Shown here one piece after another: positions 22,364 to 23,482 of a DNA stretch of 23,482 bases. Numbering within the stretch: position 1 is the stretch's first letter; the number at the start of each line of letters is the position of its first letter. Position numbers and translations under genes: made by a program. The notes under the pieces are model-generated. The model was not told the origin of the DNA. It worked only from the letters and a program-made list of their open reading frames with translations, and did not search any database. The DNA comes from a virus, in IMG/VR virus record IMGVR_UViG_3300045971_000154, positions 1 to 23,482 of that record. The stretch is one strand, 5' to 3'.

Positions 22364-22767
22364 AACTGATCCAAGATGTTTTCCAGCTCGACTTCAAGCT
22401 CTGCGAGCGACAGCAGCACGATGCCCGCCGGGGCTTGCTGTGACGAACCTTCTTCCAGATATTTCATGTAGTCGATGGACGTCGAGATAAACACGATCTG
22501 TTTCCCGTCGATCTTCTCAACCTCGCCCGAGACGTCTTTCGCGCCGGCGTATTTGCCAGCTTCGGGAAGGTAGTCGCTGGAAACCCCGACTTTGATGTCC
22601 CAGCTTGCGCGGGCGCGGCCGGTATCGACCGGGGTGCGCTTCGTGATCCGAGTGAAAAGGTCGAGCACGATCCGGACCGTCACAACCTCGACAGCAAGGT
22701 CGAGCTTCTTCGCAAACTTCGTAATGTCGAAGTTGAACGCCTGAAGGTTGTCGTCGTTCGCTCCCAT
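22360..22767 (-). CDS. HK97 gp10-like neck/tail completion protein
   Basis: A 135-aa protein with the hallmark KRTPVDTGRARASWDIKVG (43-61), matching the 'TPVDTG-AR-SW' motif of the HK97 gp10 family, which acts at the head-tail junction. SIDYMKYLEEGSSQQAPAGIV (98-116) corresponds to the 'Y---LE-G-S-QAPAGM' motif. I chose the ATG at 22767, one base after the upstream stop (TGAaATG); the longer frame reaching 23091 reads through the upstream gene and adds an Arg-rich shadow. It overlaps the tail terminator gene as ATGA. Confidence 0.88.
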   Translation of the reverse strand: MGANDDNLQAFNFDITKFAKKLDLAVEVVTVRIVLDLFTRITKRTPVDTGRARASWDIKVGVSSDYLPEAGKYAGAKDVSGEVEKIDGKQIVFISTSIDYMKYLEEGSSQQAPAGIVLLSLAELEVELENILDQL

Positions 22768-22768
22768 T

Positions 22769-23146
22769 TCATGCCCGGCCGTAAAAGATGACGACGCCGC
22801 CACCGGGCGCGACTTCCGCCCGGTAAACTTCCCAGATGACACCGTCGGACGTCTCGACCTGTCCGGTCTGGCTGAACGGCGCACCGGCCGGGTAGTCGGC
22901 CGCCTCCAAAAGGAACGACCGTTGTTTCGTGTCCACTGGCAAGGCCTTGCGCTCGTCAGCATCGTCGAACCCGAACAGCGAAACGCCCGCCAGCTCGACC
23001 AGCCACGTCGTCGCGGCCGTATCCTCGACCACGTCAACGGCCGACGTCGGGCCAAGGCGCACCGTCGAGGAATCGAACGCGTCCGGAACAAGTTCCTTGG
23101 CGACCGCGAAGCCCATGCTGATCAGCGATGTCAGGTCGAGTGCCAT
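22769..23146 (-). CDS. Head-tail connector/head closure-like protein
   Basis: A 125-aa protein directly downstream of the DnaT-like connector (the upstream stop ends at 23147, adjacent to this ATG) and upstream of the gp10-like gene. This is the position of head-closure or stopper proteins. The sequence is mainly beta strands in the C-terminal half (RSFLLEAADYPAGAPFSQTGQVETSDGVIWEVYRAEVAPGG), with a short helical N-terminus (LTSLISMGFAVAKELVPDAF). Known stoppers are of similar size and beta-rich. No diagnostic motif is recognised, so the assignment rests on synteny. Confidence 0.6.
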   Translation of the reverse strand: MALDLTSLISMGFAVAKELVPDAFDSSTVRLGPTSAVDVVEDTAATTWLVELAGVSLFGFDDADERKALPVDTKQRSFLLEAADYPAGAPFSQTGQVETSDGVIWEVYRAEVAPGGGVVIFYGRA

Positions 23147-23482
23147 TTATCCGCGGCGGGTTGAAACCATGGAGATTCGGTTCGATCCGGCCGCGCCGGT
23201 CAGCTTGCCAAGGCCTTGCAACAGTTCCTCGACGATCGAGGGGATGCGGGTCTTTTCCGCGTTGCCCTTGAACGCCACCTCGAGCGCGCCCTTGCCAAGG
23301 TTCAGGCTGGAAAGATTGTTCTGGCTGACGTCCTGTGTCACGTCGGCACTGATCAGCATCCGCGCAAGCTCGCACGTCGCCTGAATGACTGGGATCGGCA
23401 CCATGTCGGCCGAAACCTCCAAGCCGTCGTAAACCGTGCCTTCCCGCGGCCATGCAAGCGCCTGGGTGGCACTCGCACGGCT
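23147..23482 (-). CDS. DnaT-like head-tail connector (5' end beyond window)
   Basis: The frame is open to the right edge, so only the last 111 residues are visible. They begin SRASATQALAWPREGTVYDG and continue with VPIPVIQATCELARMLI. This matches the 'QALAWPR-G--DG------VP--V--A--ELA' signature of the phage family annotated as 'DnaT-like ssDNA-binding', which by genome position is generally a head-tail adaptor. The apparent TTG start at 23422 is not credible, because conserved sequence continues upstream of it. The C-terminus (LGKLTGAAGSNRISMVSTRRG) is basic. It would be the first neck gene after the head genes, which lie off the window. Confidence 0.75.
   Translation of the reverse strand, partial: SRASATQALAWPREGTVYDGLEVSADMVPIPVIQATCELARMLISADVTQDVSQNNLSSLNLGKGALEVAFKGNAEKTRIPSIVEELLQGLGKLTGAAGSNRISMVSTRRG

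Noticed and set aside
22768-23091. N-terminal extension of the gp10-like gene
   Set aside because: It reads through the whole connector gene in another frame with Arg/Ser-rich sequence. The start one base after the stop is better.

Overview
The window is a stretch of a tailed double-stranded DNA phage (or prophage) genome. All 23 recognisable coding regions lie on the minus strand and read from high to low coordinates. Neighbours are tightly packed, mostly with ATGA or TGATG stop/start overlaps. Base composition is roughly 60% GC by eye. A tape-measure gene, a tail tube gene and a lambda/GTA-like tail tip, with no visible sheath or contractile baseplate genes, point to a siphovirus. I see no integrase, tRNA, rRNA, insertion sequence or CRISPR array. 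The host cannot be named. Almost every start codon lacks a Shine-Dalgarno sequence, which hints at a host lineage that initiates translation without one (inference).

Layout in transcription order (right to left). 23482-21923: head-tail joining and neck genes, namely a partial DnaT-like connector, a small connector, an HK97 gp10-like neck protein and a tail terminator. 21882-20377: the major tail tube protein with two inserted beta domains, followed by a strong terminator with competing hairpins. 20266-19540: tail assembly chaperone with a probable programmed frameshift extension. 19553-16524: tape measure protein. 16519-6176: tail tip and fibres, namely two related distal-tail proteins, a beta-rich tip protein, a gpL/DUF2163-like hub with paired cysteines, an NlpC/P60 peptidase, a gpJ-like central tip protein, a small tip protein, and a 713-aa repeat fibre that begins with a signal-peptide-like segment. 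6176-5262: a protein I suspect is a second tail-tube-fold protein. 5211-3801: a probable lysis cassette, namely a membrane/coiled-coil protein, a DUF1353 protein and an RlpA-like double-psi beta-barrel protein.

A 215-bp gap (3586-3800) holding a perfect 20-bp palindrome separates the structural/lysis genes from a DNA-metabolism block. That block contains an OB-fold ssDNA-binding-like protein, a Rad50/SbcC-like ATPase with a zinc hook, and a UvrD/Rep-type SF1 helicase running off the left edge. The helicase is visible only by reading the reverse strand at the edge, where no stop codon occurs.

Sequence-level oddities are a large excess of the 8-bp palindrome GCGGCCGC (21 copies by hand count), an excess of GACGTC, general absence of Shine-Dalgarno motifs, a GATC cluster overlapping a candidate near-leaderless promoter before the lysis genes, and the frameshift and terminator architecture flanking the tail chaperone. 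The window is largely a canonical siphovirus late region. The less familiar parts are the tail-tube-like protein outside the tail module, the fibre's signal-like N-terminus, the RlpA-like putative lysis protein and the Rad50-helicase-SSB set without a visible Mre11/SbcD partner.
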